The notes under the pieces: model-generated
What the model was told of the DNA's origin: nothing
Databases searched by the model: none
What the model saw: the letters and a program-made list of their open reading frames with translations, nothing else
Made by a program: the position numbers and the translations under genes
Origin: Fistularia commersonii
Taxonomy: Eukaryota; Chordata; Actinopteri; Syngnathiformes; Fistulariidae
Direction: 5' to 3'
DNA length: 64,000 nt
Assembly (NCBI GenBank): GCA_037954325.1
Contig: JBBMNZ010000013.1
Coordinates: forward strand, 4,603,501-4,667,500
Part shown: one piece after another, positions 28,609-49,330 of the stretch
How the letters are laid out: each line of letters opens with the position of its first letter
How positions within the stretch are numbered: the stretch's first letter is position 1

Positions 28609-29156
28609 CCACCCCCATCTCTCACACACTTTCACACGCACTGTTTTCTTTTCCTTTTATTTGACTTTTTTTCTTGGAAGATGCGCGTTTCCCTCTTGTC
28701 TATTTAAATTAAAAAAAGTTTTATTCCATTTTATACTCGTTTTCGTATCCCAACGACCACACGAACAATTATTTAATTTTCTAAGGTCAACAAACATCCA
28801 GCCACGCGGTACAGCGTGATATATTTTTATAACATCTTAACAGGTTCAAGTACAAATGAATGTGCAGTAATAACGTGGTATTATCGGGAAAGCGGATAAA
28901 AGATCTTAAATGTAACGTATCTCAATTCCTTGCGTTCCACATCTGGAATATTAGTTGTTTTTTGTAAGAAAAAAAAATCTGCATCTGTAAATTGGAAACT
29001 TCGCAAACTGAGTTGGACTGCGATGATAAGCAGACTTAGATTTTCAACACGCACAAACGCGCGCATGTCTAAGACTTAATAAAAAGAAAACAACAATAAC
29101 AACAACAAAAAACAAACAAAAAAAAACACGCACTTACCTCCACGCAACATTCTCAT
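18773..29156 (-). CDS. clcf1: cardiotrophin-like cytokine factor 1 homologue with a long C-D insertion, three exons
   Basis: Secreted IL-6-family cytokine; mammalian CLCF1 pairs with CRLF1 and signals through CNTFR, LIFR and gp130. Minus-strand exons: 29138-29156, 20823-20977 and 18773-20068, all with GT/AG borders and matching phases (489 residues). The start gives a good signal peptide (MRMLRGVHFHLLVLLSSAA). Exon 2 ends TYELTKYLEYQL and exon 3 opens with YLGPPFNE, as in human CLCF1. Helix-like blocks follow (residues about 85-150, with LLHFCTGLDGLLGSI), then the C-terminal hallmark FWILRELQSWLWRSAKDFNR (about 462-481). N77 sits in an N-S-T sequon. Odd: human CLCF1 has 225 residues; here some 285 residues of Arg/Glu/Ser-rich sequence separate the helix C region (GYTLPP, about 154-159) from helix D. 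The identity is firm; whether the insertion is all translated is not. The first coding exon is only 19 bases, so it is the least certain. Confidence 0.88.
20069..20822 (-). other. clcf1 intron 2
   Basis: The intron runs from a gtgagt donor at 20822-20821 to a pyrimidine-rich acceptor ending cag just before 20068. It contains the hexanucleotide array at 20,138-20,246 and otherwise AT-rich sequence with no visible feature. Confidence 0.85.
20138..20246. repeat. (TATAAA)n hexanucleotide array
   Basis: About 18 tandem copies of a six-base TATAAA unit with a single interruption near the right end. It lies in clcf1 intron 2 and is direct tandem repetition with no spacers. Confidence 0.95.
23229..23271. 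repeat. (CA)n microsatellite
   Basis: A CA run with one interruption, in clcf1 intron 1. Confidence 0.9.
27901..27990. repeat. purine-rich (GGA/GA) tract
   Basis: About 90 bases that are nearly all A or G on the plus strand, built from imperfect gaggag and agga units. Such tracts can form triplex (H-DNA) structures; that is general knowledge and not shown here. Confidence 0.7.
28293..28320. repeat. (CT)n microsatellite
   Basis: About 14 CT units, followed by further CT-rich sequence to about 28,370. Confidence 0.9.
28576..28604. repeat. (CA)n microsatellite
   Basis: About 14 CA units, roughly 530 bases inside clcf1 intron 1 from the first coding exon. Confidence 0.9.
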
Positions 29157-31199
29157 TTCTCCCCTTAGTTCTTCCCGGACGCGCTGAGGATGAGGAGGAT
29201 GCCTCCTGTCCGGATGCAGACTCGCTCCTTGTGTCCTCTCAAGCAAGTTTTCAGTTCGAATTTCAATTTGAATCTGATTTGGATGTGAGTAATAATGATT
29301 AAATTAAAAAAAAAAAAAAAAAGAAAAACTAAGAGTTAAAAAAAAAATCAGCATGAAATGACCGTGGATCCAGTCCCGGGGGTGGATGGAGAGACGCTCC
29401 CAGGATGGAGGCGCGGGATTGACTTGTGTGGTCCGTGTGTGACAGACTGAAGGACGGCGGAGCCTTTTGTACCTCCTCCTCTTCGTTTTCCTCCTTTCCT
29501 CCCCTCGTTTTCCATCCCTGACTGTCTTTTTTTTTTGTTGTCCTCCGTTTCCGGCGCTGGTGATTCACCGGGCTGACGCATCCTCAACCACGGGACTTGT
29601 CGCAACTCATCTTCATCGCGTCTCCAATCCGAGCGGCGTGACGGCGATCGGACCCACGGCCGCCTGATCCGTAATCCGTTTACCTTTAATCGGATCGTGG
29701 GGGTGGTGATGGTGTGTGTGTGTGTGTGAGGAGGGGGGGTCTACTTCGCTATCGGCGACCTTGCATAATCCGAGAAATTAAAAGGGATTTTATCCGTGAT
29801 TTTCCAGCTCGGATTTTAATCTACAAGGGGAATTAATCAAAATGTGCGATAAATGGTTTGTATTGAAAAGTGCAAGAAAAATATATATATATAACAGGAA
29901 AAAAACACCTCGCTGGAATTCTCTTCAGGGATGAACTATAATTCAAATTCCTGTCAATGAGAATATTTGAGATTAAGGGGCCTTTGAATCCATCTAGGTG
30001 ATAAATGAACCGGAATCCACGGTCGCACCAGGAATGTTTCTCCCGTGTTCGTATACTGTTGTTGTTTTTCCTCCTTCTCTTTTTCCTCTGGTTTGACTTT
30101 TCTTTATTGACTGTTGGATTAGGCGGATCATCTCCTCACACCTTCAACCGTCACTCATAACCACATCCGCATCCGCGTTAATCCCATTTCCGTTTGCATG
30201 AAATTTAATTTCAGCCTCACCAACTCTCATCCACGTCATGTGACGGGGGGCCCGTCGGCGGAAGGGCCCCGGGATCAGCCGAATATCCCGGATTGATTGG
30301 GGGGGGGAGTGCGGCGCCTGGTTTCCGTCGCACTTTGTAAGGAGCCACATGTTTGGTCGGATCTTTAGTTGGACGGGTAGCCGGAGGCCCCGCAGGTCTG
30401 GAATATCACCCCCAAAACAACGTTTCTACTGAAATATATCCGTTCAATCGCGGGGATGTTGCGGTTTTTAAAATCACAACATTGTAAATAATCAATAGTA
30501 TATTACGAATACCTTAGACTGGTATTTTTTGCACCTTCAAGCGTCTAGGAACGCTTCAAATAATTTCGCTTTTGGATATATGTTGCGTTTTATTAACTTC
30601 GCAACACCAAATAATTACTTAGTAGATCCATAGCTCTATTTAAGAATAAAAAAGGAGAAAAAGACACATATCCAGCTAATCGATAAGAGGAAGCACGACA
30701 ACTGACTTTGCCAGTACCCACGAGTTTATGTTAATCTGCGTGAAATGCATTTTTAACCCCCGAAACAGATTGTTCCTACCAAACGTCTTTACATGTGGGT
30801 TCACCTATTTTTTTAATTTTTGAGGCGTACACTCATGTAACGATTTTTTTTCTAAATCTATGATGAATATGTATATTATCTTCATTTACTTTATTTATTT
30901 TTAATTATCTTTTTTTTTTATTATTATTCATTTATTTCTATATTTTGTGTAGTATTGTCTAAGTACTGTCTTCAGAATCTGTCAGAATGTACTGTAATTT
31001 CAGCAGATGTGATGGACGTCATCTAGTGGTCATATTTAGTGATTGCAAGTCAGTGGGCTTCAGTTTCACCAGCATGAGCAAAAAGGAGATATTGGGAGAA
31101 AAAAAATGAAAACAAAGATTACATACTACTTGTATTACTTTTTGGTGTTTTTATTAATATTATCATTGTCATTATTGTTATTATTATTATTACAGAAAT
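29157..31199. promoter_or_regulatory. GC-rich upstream region between clcf1 and ssrp1
   Basis: From the clcf1 start codon to about 30,400 the sequence is clearly richer in G, C and CpG than the surrounding DNA (for example 29,380-29,700 and 30,230-30,400). This fits the 5' UTR and promoter of clcf1 on the minus strand. Short G runs and a GT array (near 29,710) are present. From 30,450 to 31,150 it becomes AT-rich again. I see no coding exon in it and no TATA box that I would defend. Confidence 0.55.
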
Positions 31200-31370
31200 G
31201 CTCATTGCAATACCGGAAGGAGGTATACGTTCTTCCTGTGACGTATTGCCAGCCCCTGATGCTGCACGCGGGAAACAGGCGGACCGTCGCATCATATAGA
31301 CCGTGAGACTTAAAGTTTTCACATTTACGTTGCGGGCCATTCATAACGGTAGCTGCAAAGAACGCAGGTA
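31200..31370 (+). promoter_or_regulatory. candidate ssrp1 upstream promoter with ETS- and CRE-like sites
   Basis: The segment contains accggaagg (ETS-type core) at about 31,213 and ttcctgtgacgta (ETS plus CRE-like) at about 31,233. Near its end an aacgcag/gtattt junction (about 31,367) could be a splice donor of a non-coding first exon. These motifs are typical of housekeeping promoters, which suits ssrp1. Which upstream exon is really used cannot be told from sequence alone. Confidence 0.35.
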
Positions 31371-31459
31371 TTTTATTCAGATTGTTTATTTAATTCTAAG
31401 GCAATCTATCCGCAACATGAAGTAATCAAAACACGACTTGGTTTCTTAACACCGGCCCA

Positions 31460-31590
31460 TGTCCATTGGAGCGCTCGATTTAACATGCAGCGTGGCTCGA
31501 CCGGGCGGGTCTTAAACGCGCTTTAGCTTCCGTCGTTTACATCGCGCCGCAAAGTCGAGAGTAGTGCAACGCTCTTCAACACAAGTAATG
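31460..31590 (+). promoter_or_regulatory. candidate ssrp1 core promoter and non-coding first exon
   Basis: A CpG-containing stretch (gcgctcgat, gaccgggcgg, acgcgc, catcgcgccgc) lies about 500 bases before the ssrp1 coding exon. It is followed by an acaa/gtaatg junction near 31,585 that could be a donor. Downstream, a tttgttgtag acceptor at 32,073 opens the first coding exon. It competes with the 31,200-31,370 candidate; both could be used. Confidence 0.4.
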
Positions 31591-32099
31591 CACCCTTGCT
31601 ATTCAAGTTAGCTTAGCCATTGTTAGTAGCGCCGTAGTAAGTTAATGTTACGTTGTGGTGGAAACAACCCGTTATTTTTTAAACTATAAGTGTACTAGCG
31701 TTCTTAAGGCCACATGTATAAACTGCCCTATGGTAGAAACGTTAACTCAAAGCTAAAAGTAGCTCTCGTAAGCTAGCTGAAACTGAGTTCAGCAACGTCA
31801 GCCCGACTTAGTCGACCTAATGCCAGGGGAATATTTGACCATTTAAACTAGCATTCAAGTAAACAAAACATCATAGTGGACCATAGTTGTTTTAATGTAC
31901 TACTCATTTACGTAGCATCCATCGCGGCTTCATCCCCTTTTTTTCCGGCTGCTTTTTTATACATTTTGCTGGGTTCGTGGTAATTGATGAAAATGCATTT
32001 GGGCAAAAATCACAGCTGTTACAATGACGACTGCAAGTAAATTGTTTCATCGTGCATTTGTCCTTTGTTGTAGAGCAGCAGTCATCCCCTGTGGCAGAG

Positions 32100-42969
<10,870 letters not shown>

Positions 42970-43420
42970 ACACAAACACATGCTCACACAAACCAACCAA
43001 GGACCAATCTTTCAAACCTATGTGTTTATATCACACGGACTGACAAGCAGAGTTGTATTTTTTTTTTTTTCCTCCATGTCTTTTTTTTTTTTTTATTTCC
43101 GGAAGGAGCCAATGTTGCATCTCGTCTTCGACTCTGAAAGGTCCTGAAATGTTCGATGATTTAGCGCAATTTTCCAAGCCCGGCAAACCGGCGATATCCT
43201 GGTGAATAACATTTGCCAGAAATCTTTCGGGGTTATTTTTTTTGGCCCTCCATTTTCATTATATGGGTAGTTGTAGTTTTCTGGCACTGAGGTGCTTGGA
43301 GTTTTTAGTTAAGTAATGTTGAACGCACCTGAGAGGCAGATGTTCTTCTCATGTTGAACTCAAAAACTGTCTTGTGTTTTCCATGTTATTAAGCTGAAAT
43401 AAATAAATAAATCTTTTTTT

Positions 43421-43753
43421 TTTTTTTTTATAATTGTTTTCAATGTTTCCGTTCTACAGACATCTTTATAATATGATCCATTAATCTAAATCATTTTTAA
43501 AATTCATTTTGTAATTATCTAAAAAAAAAAAAAACTACCCATTTTATATTGCTATTTAATGTGTGTCCTCACCAGATACACTGAGCTCTCAGCTCAAGAC
43601 ATTTTTTTTTTTTTATCCTGTCTAGTTTGCCCTCCAGTCGATTGACCAGTCACTTTTTGAAAACTCAAAATTTATATTTTATAGCAAGAGAGTTCACACA
43701 AATGTCGAGGGATTACTCCAGTCAGGATGCACCCTACATCACAGAAGACCTCT
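43421..43753. other. short intergenic stretch after ssrp1
   Basis: AT-rich sequence with several A and T runs directly after the probable ssrp1 polyadenylation site. I see no gene in it. Confidence 0.5.
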
Positions 43754-44054
43754 GCATACAGGACTGTCTCAGAAAATTAGAATATCGTGATAAAGTTCTT
43801 TATCTTCTGTACTGCAATTACAAAAACAAAAACGTCATACATTCTGGATTCATTACAAATCAACTGAAATATTGAAAGCCCTTTATTTTTTAAAATATCG
43901 CTGATTATGGCTTACATCTTAAGAAAACTCAAAAGATCCCATCTGAAAATATTAGAATAACATGAAAAAGTAGTATTTGTTTTTTTTTAATTGCATTACA
44001 GAAGATAAAGAACTTTATCACAATATTCTAATTTTCAGAGACAGTCCTGTATGC
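43754..44054. mobile_element. MITE with about 64-bp terminal inverted repeats
   Basis: The left end (gcatacaggactgtctcaga, continuing to about 43,820) is matched in reverse by the right end (about 43,990-44,054) with only a few mismatches. The 301-base element has no coding capacity; the 82-codon frame at 43,627-43,875 crosses its left arm and is not a gene. The TACAGGACTGTCTC ends are ones I recall from a dispersed teleost element; a TA target duplication is possible but ambiguous. It probably moved with a transposase supplied elsewhere. Confidence 0.85.
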
Positions 44055-44899
44055 TCCATCTCGAAACTTTAGGAGGGATTCTACTAATACTACCTCAGGC
44101 ATCCAACTTATGACAGAGGAAGTGAATTGGCCCCAAGCAAAACAACACCGCTTGGAACCAACTTGAGGACCGAGATAGAATTCTTGAGTCCACATTGGCA
44201 GGAGCAGTTGAGAAGAAAATTGGCAGCATCACAAAAATCATCTTCACCGTGGCCAGAGAATGCTTTAGCACAAAAGAGACAAAGGGCTGGAGCACGATTT
44301 TCAATAAACAGTGGTATCAATCACTTACTACACAATGTTAGGGTCGGTAAGATTTTGTAAATGGCTTTTTAAGTGCCTGACATCATTATGCTTAACAACC
44401 AAGTGCACTGACGGATCAAAGAAAAAGAGTGCATTCAAGGTAACAAGGATGAGGTGTTTCCATGACAACAGACTGCCTACTGAACAAGACGCAATGACTG
44501 AAAATGTTGTTGCAATGCACGTTCTTGTTTAACTTAATTTTTTGCTTCAGTTAGTAAAAGTTAGTAAAATAGTTAGTAAAAAAAAGTATAAACCAAAACC
44601 AAAAAACAACAAAAACCCAAGTTAGTAAAAAAGTTAGTAAAATAGTCACACATAAAGGAACATATTCATCATATCTACTGATTCCAAATACAAGGTATTA
44701 TTTATGGCTATTCGGACTCAACAAAAGAACCATAATAGAGATAATGAAAAATAAATAAAAGATATTACTGAAAATTAAAAGAAAATGATAATAAGTAAGA
44801 AAAGATAGCATTAACTATCACAAAATTATTAATAATACAGATTGAATTCAAAATGTAAATAGGCATTCCTCAATGTTTTAGTGTGCCCATTGCACTGCT
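44055..44899. other. unassigned AT-rich sequence with short gttagtaaaa repeats
   Basis: Several copies of gttagtaaaa occur at about 44,553-44,645 in an A-rich setting. Short frames on both strands at 44,095-44,530 have no recognisable content. This may be the remains of a transposon, but I cannot name one. Confidence 0.35.
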
Positions 44900-45740
44900 T
44901 CACCTTTTAAAAAGAAATTGGTCTTTTTGGAGTCTTAAGCCATAGATTCATGAGTCTGGAAGACTATTTGAAATCATAAGAATTATTATCAGTGATTAAT
45001 AATTAATAATTATTAATAATATTTGAAATGTATTAGTTTTGTATTCCAATTTCTTGTTTGTACTTTTAGCAATAACTCTTCAATTAGCGGAAGCTTAACA
45101 ACTAACCTATTCTTCTTGTTTTCATAAAAAATCTCTTAACTGAAGGACCCGAAAAAATCTGCTTAATTTCCTCCATCAGCCGTGCAAATGATTTGAAGTT
45201 GCCAGCATCTTGGAGGTGATGTAAGGTGGGGAGCTCGTACTTTGACGATTCTTAAAGGCACAAAATCCTGTATAAATCCAATATTTGGGAGTGCTGAAAT
45301 TGTTTTAGGTAAGTGAAAGTTGACTTTCTTATTCTTAGATATTTTTAATGTAACTTTTGGCCATTCATCCATATCTATTTCACTTGGATGACCCCCAAAA
45401 ATAGCAGGGCTTTCCGAAGTCTCGCACATAAACCTTTTTCAAGACTGAGCCAGCCTGTGTGTGACAGGTCCCGGATCCATAGTGTTTATGGTGGCAGCCA
45501 AAATGTAATATCTCAAATTTGGGAGTTTTACAGGCACCCTTTGCTGTAGTTTGTTGAATTTTTTCTAATTCAATCTAATCTAATCTAATTCTTGATTGCT
45601 TTCTTTGTCAGATAAATACCGAGATTAGCTTGTCCATCAATCCAAATCCCTGCGATTGTTTTGGATTAAATATTTGTGATTCCCATACAGTTGTAGTAAT
45701 ATCATTTAACCAGCTCTGCAATTTAATTATATCTGAGATA
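44900..45740 (-). mobile_element. probable degenerate LINE fragment
   Basis: On the minus strand an 88-codon frame (45,163-45,429) is followed upstream by wording (plus strand: ccaaaatgtaatatctcaaa, ggagttttacaggcaccctt) that I recall from the terminal coding part of L1-type elements in fish. Stops and frame breaks are frequent. No complete ORF and no clear ends are visible, so the class is tentative. Confidence 0.4.
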
Positions 45741-45762
45741 GCACACTTTTAGAATTTTATCT

Positions 45763-45830
45763 TAAGATAAGATAAGATAAGAACAACTTTATTTATCCCA
45801 AAGGAAATCATTGTAATTCTTAACTATTTT
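45763..45830 (-). mobile_element. 3' tail of a teleost non-LTR retrotransposon, reversed copy
   Basis: A (GATAA)-type array passes into aacaactttatttatccc and aaaggaaatcattg. This is the reverse complement of the tail described at 38,180-38,279, here with a different terminal microsatellite unit. Confidence 0.6.
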
Positions 45831-46044
45831 ATTTCATTTTATTTTATTACCTACTTTTATTTTATTAGCCACCACGAAAATGAACACTAGCAGACAAAAA
45901 AATATTGAGCACCTATATATGACCAAGTTTAGTTCAATTTTTTTAAGTCATCTACATTTAAATACAAACATTGTGGCATTTAGATTTACAATTTACTTCA
46001 TTGACACTCTTTTCATGACATTTTAAAATTGATTTTCAGTGTGT

Positions 46045-47200
46045 TTTTTTTTTTTTTTTTTTTTTTTAATTTTCAAATCCATCCATTTTCCACCCCTTAT
46101 TTTGAGATGAGTTGCAGCAGAATCAGTGAGGCCCAGACCTCCCTCTCTCCCCCGCCCCGCCACCTGGTCCAGCTCTTCTGAGGGGGATCTCAAGGTGTTC
46201 CCAGACCAGCCTGGAGATATAGTCCATTGTGTCCTGGGTCTTCCCTGTGGTCTCCTCCCGGATGGACATACTTTCCCCAGGCGGCGTCCAGGAAGCATCC
46301 TGACCAGATGCCCGAGAAACCTCATCCGACTCCTCTCTATGCGGAGGAGCAGCGGTTCTACTCCGAGCTCCTCCCGGATGACCAAATTTTTCACCCCATC
46401 TCTAAGGGAGAGTCCGGTCACCCTGCAGAGAAAACTCATTTCGGCCTCTTCTCGTTCTTTTCGGTCACTACCCACAGCTCGTGACCATAGGTGAGGGTAG
46501 GAAGGTAGATCGACCTGTAAATTGAGAGTTCCACCCGTTTCCAATTGAGCACCATGGTCTCGGAGCATAGTTGGAGCACAACCTCCGATCCCCCTTTTTA
46601 AAAAGGGGGATCAACACCCCGTCCCCCGTCAACACGGCACCGTCCCCGACATCCACGCAATGCTGTGAGGCGTGTCATCCAGGAACGCCCTTCAGCATCC
46701 AGAGACTTGAGGAACCCAGGCTCAGCTTCCTCGTTGGAAGGCGTTTCGACAGGACTGAGGAGGTCTGGGAAGAATTCCTGCCACCGATCTCCAGCGTCTC
46801 GAGTTGAGGTCAGTAGCGCCTCGCTCCCGCTGTACACAGTGTTGACGTAGCACCGCTTCCCCCTCCTGAGATGCCGGTTGTTGGACCAGGATCTCCTCGA
46901 TGCCCGCCAGAAGTCGTTGTCCCTCGGCGGTCACCGAAGCCTCACGCCTGTCAGCTGCCTCCGGAGCCCCACGGGTCAGAAAGGCCCAATAGGACTCCTT
47001 CAGTTCATGCGTTCGCAAGTCCGACGACTCGACCACAAGGTCGATCGAAGAACCGTGGCTTAAAGGTACGTTGGTGCCAAGTGCGCATCTGGACACCTTT
47101 ATGCCCGAAGATGGTTTGTTTTGGACAATCAATAACAAGCTCAGAAGTCCAATAACAAAACACCGCTCGCTGCTTCCAGACCTCACACTGTGCATCTAGG
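46045..47200 (-). mobile_element. rearranged non-LTR (LINE) retrotransposon, reverse transcriptase core deleted
   Basis: Reading the minus strand from 47,200 down, the order is endonuclease-like text (VIDCPKQTIFGHKG), a linker with KESYWAFLTRGAPEAADR, the start of the reverse transcriptase region (IPLFKKGDRRLCSNY, about 46,590-46,620), and then directly the C-terminal part (EEAEMSFLCRVTGLSLRDGV; REELGVEPLLLRIERSRMRF; GRRPQGRPRTQW). The whole catalytic palm, including the expected YADD box, is absent between about 46,565 and 46,590. A poly(A) run (plus-strand T run, 46,046-46,069) marks the 3' end. Frames are broken in several places, so this copy cannot move itself. I recall very similar elements in many fish, but do not assign the clade. 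Confidence 0.85.
46587..46612. repeat. perfect 26-bp palindrome
   Basis: GATC and five C, then five T and five A, then five G and GATC: a perfect inverted repeat with no spacer. It lies in the LINE at the border of the internal deletion. Confidence 0.9.
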
Positions 47201-47735
47201 CTAGGGTTCAGGAACCTTTTTGACTGGGAGAGCCATAAAAGCCAAATATTTCTAAATATATATTTCATTGAGAGCCATGTAGTATTTTTAACGTATAATA
47301 AATTGAATGTGTCTTTTTTTAATGCGGCCTCTGGTGCTGTAGGGGTTTGTTCGAAGTGCCGCTTTATATTTGACCATTTCATCGATGCAATTTTATTATT
47401 GCATATTAGACGTAAAGCAGATCCAAATGCAAATTCCTCTGTCCACACAGCCTGGAATGCACAGTAATTATCATCTTTTTTTCTTTTCGCCATCTTTTCC
47501 GTTACAAGGCTTGAAACGGATAAACTAGTCGACTATCTGACAAAATTGATTTCTTGACCGGGACGTGCTCAGAAGCCATCGGTTTCCTACCCAACCAACG
47601 GGTGACCCGTGAAATCTATCTTCAAGACGAATTTTAACCAAAAATGACTCAGTATTATGAAGAAATATCAAAAGTATTTTAGAATTTTTTTTTTTTTTTT
47701 TTTTTTTTCACGACCCATAGGTTCCCCAACCGCTG
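47201..47735. mobile_element. non-autonomous or degenerate hAT-type element
   Basis: The ends are near-inverted: the left reads ctagggttcaggaacc, and the right, on the minus strand, reads cagcggttggggaacc. Near the right end the minus strand encodes KDDNYCAFQAVWTEEFAFG and KWSNIKRHFEQ, a decayed form of the BED-type zinc finger N-terminus of Charlie-like hAT transposases. The rest of the transposase is missing. A degenerate target duplication is possible (atctaggc versus atctcgac). An open frame running from here into the adjoining LINE (47,005-47,493) is a chance fusion. Confidence 0.65.
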
Positions 47736-48598
47736 ATCTCGACTATATCTAGTCTACCAAGACCACCAAGGTCTTCTTCATGGGGGGGGGGGGGGGGGCC
47801 TTCTGAGCTGCTCTTTGTCCCTTTGGACCTGTTTGACCATTCCAGTTCCTAGTTTATGCTTTAAATGTTGAATTGAGATATGATAGACATGAACAATTTT
47901 TTAAACCTTTAAAATGTTTTTTTTTTTTTTTAATCATTAGAAACCAATTGAAATCGAAGAAATTCTCCATAATGTTAGCATAACCAGTAGGGGGCTCTTT
48001 AAGGTCCCCAAACCGCTGCGCAATTCAACCATGGTTAGGATAACATCCTGCCGGCACATCCACCACTATCCAACTTCCTCAAAAAGAGATCACATATCCT
48101 TTCATTTGACATCTCAGCCACAACAAGTTATTCTTACCCAACGGCAGGAACAGCCACTCCTACATTACAAAAAGCTTTTACTATAGGTCTCAGAAGGTCG
48201 CCACAGAAATCCAATGCAGACCCATTTAACTGGGCAAAGTGGTTTGGGAGTGTGCTATCTGTGGGGTCTAGATGACAATGGTTTTGAGGGTTTTAGAGAC
48301 TAGTTTATAACTTGAGGCACAAGGCAAAGTACATGATGGTGTTTAAAAGGGCTGCTAAACCAGGGTGGTTTTTAAGAGCCGAGCTGATATGCGGCTGATT
48401 TCTACTCAGGTTTTAACATGAGGTCCTGCGTGCGTTTTTTGCCGAAGCATCGCTCATCGTCGTCCTCAGATCCCCTTTATTATGGAATGCACCTGTTTTA
48501 CTGCCTTGTTTCCAGTCTTGGTTTGTGACATGAAACATTGCATTTCCACGGCAATCCAGGCTCAACTCCGAGTCCCAAATTGATGGATTCATTTTTTT

Positions 48599-48599
48599 G

Positions 48600-48630
<31 letters not shown>
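48599..48630. repeat. poly(A) run of about 32 bases
   Basis: A pure A run, possibly the tail of an old retroposed sequence on the plus strand, but I cannot recognise the body before it. Confidence 0.8.
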
Positions 48631-48632
<2 letters not shown>

Positions 48633-49296
48633 TATGTATCACTGCAATGAAACTTGAAAAAGATATTAAATTGTCTTTTAGTCTCCAAAGGAAATACTGC
48701 ATTAACGATCAAATAGATATAACAATTTTAATAAACAACTTTTTTTAATTTTACCTCTTTAGATTCGGTTTATGTTTTTCAACAATTTTACAGGACGCAG
48801 GTTCTTTTGGATTCTATATGTTCAATTTTTTTCAGCTCCTCTCATTTTTTTGCTAGTGATAATATTTTTGAAATGACATTTTAACTAATTTTGAAGTGAA
48901 GAGATGTATTTCTTTTTTTTAACCAAAATGGCGATAAAAAGAAAATGCAGCCTTAGGGGGGACAAACCTGTACGTCTCTAAGTTGGTCTTAAGACTAAAT
49001 AAATGCAGGTTTGATGTTATTGTTGTCAGTGGCTCTGCACCACAGGAGGGATGGGAATCAGAGAAGGAGTGTGATTTAGATGAAGTGATGCAATAAAAAC
49101 AAAAAAAAGGGAGTTTTGTTTTTGGTTAATTTCTACCATTTCACAATTAAATCAAGGAAAAGAAAAAAAAAAACTTCACCAGTGATGAGTAGTTTGCTTA
49201 TGTTTTAATTTCCCTCACTGACATTTTCATAAAATTGAAAGTGTTTCGATATTATACACCCTCTTGCCAGTAAAAGCGCAGTCACCAGAAGTTTCA

Positions 49297-49299
<3 letters not shown>

Positions 49300-49328
<29 letters not shown>
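49300..49328. repeat. (GT)n microsatellite
   Basis: About 14 GT units, about 1 kb upstream of p2rx3. Confidence 0.9.

Positions 49329-49330
<2 letters not shown>

Larger units (their letters stand above)
20978..29137 (-). other. clcf1 intron 1 (about 8.2 kb)
   Basis: The interval between the gtaagt donor of the first coding exon and the cctctccacag acceptor of exon 2. I see no nested gene. Contents: CA arrays (23,229-23,271 and 28,576-28,604), a CT array near 28,293, T-rich runs near 26,180, and a purine-rich tract near 27,901-27,990. The pyrimidine-rich open frames at 21,837-22,196 and 28,046-28,417 are composition artefacts. Confidence 0.75.

Noticed and set aside
45163..45429. 88-codon minus-strand frame with balanced composition
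   Set aside because: It looks more protein-like than most, but its flanks carry wording I associate with LINE coding sequence, so I treated it as part of a degenerate element and not a host gene.
46126..46494. 122-codon plus-strand frame
   Set aside because: It lies antisense to the LINE C-terminal coding region and has no content of its own.
47005..47493. 162-codon minus-strand frame as a possible gene
   Set aside because: It joins hAT-like text to LINE endonuclease text in one accidental frame; no splice signals and no separate gene structure.
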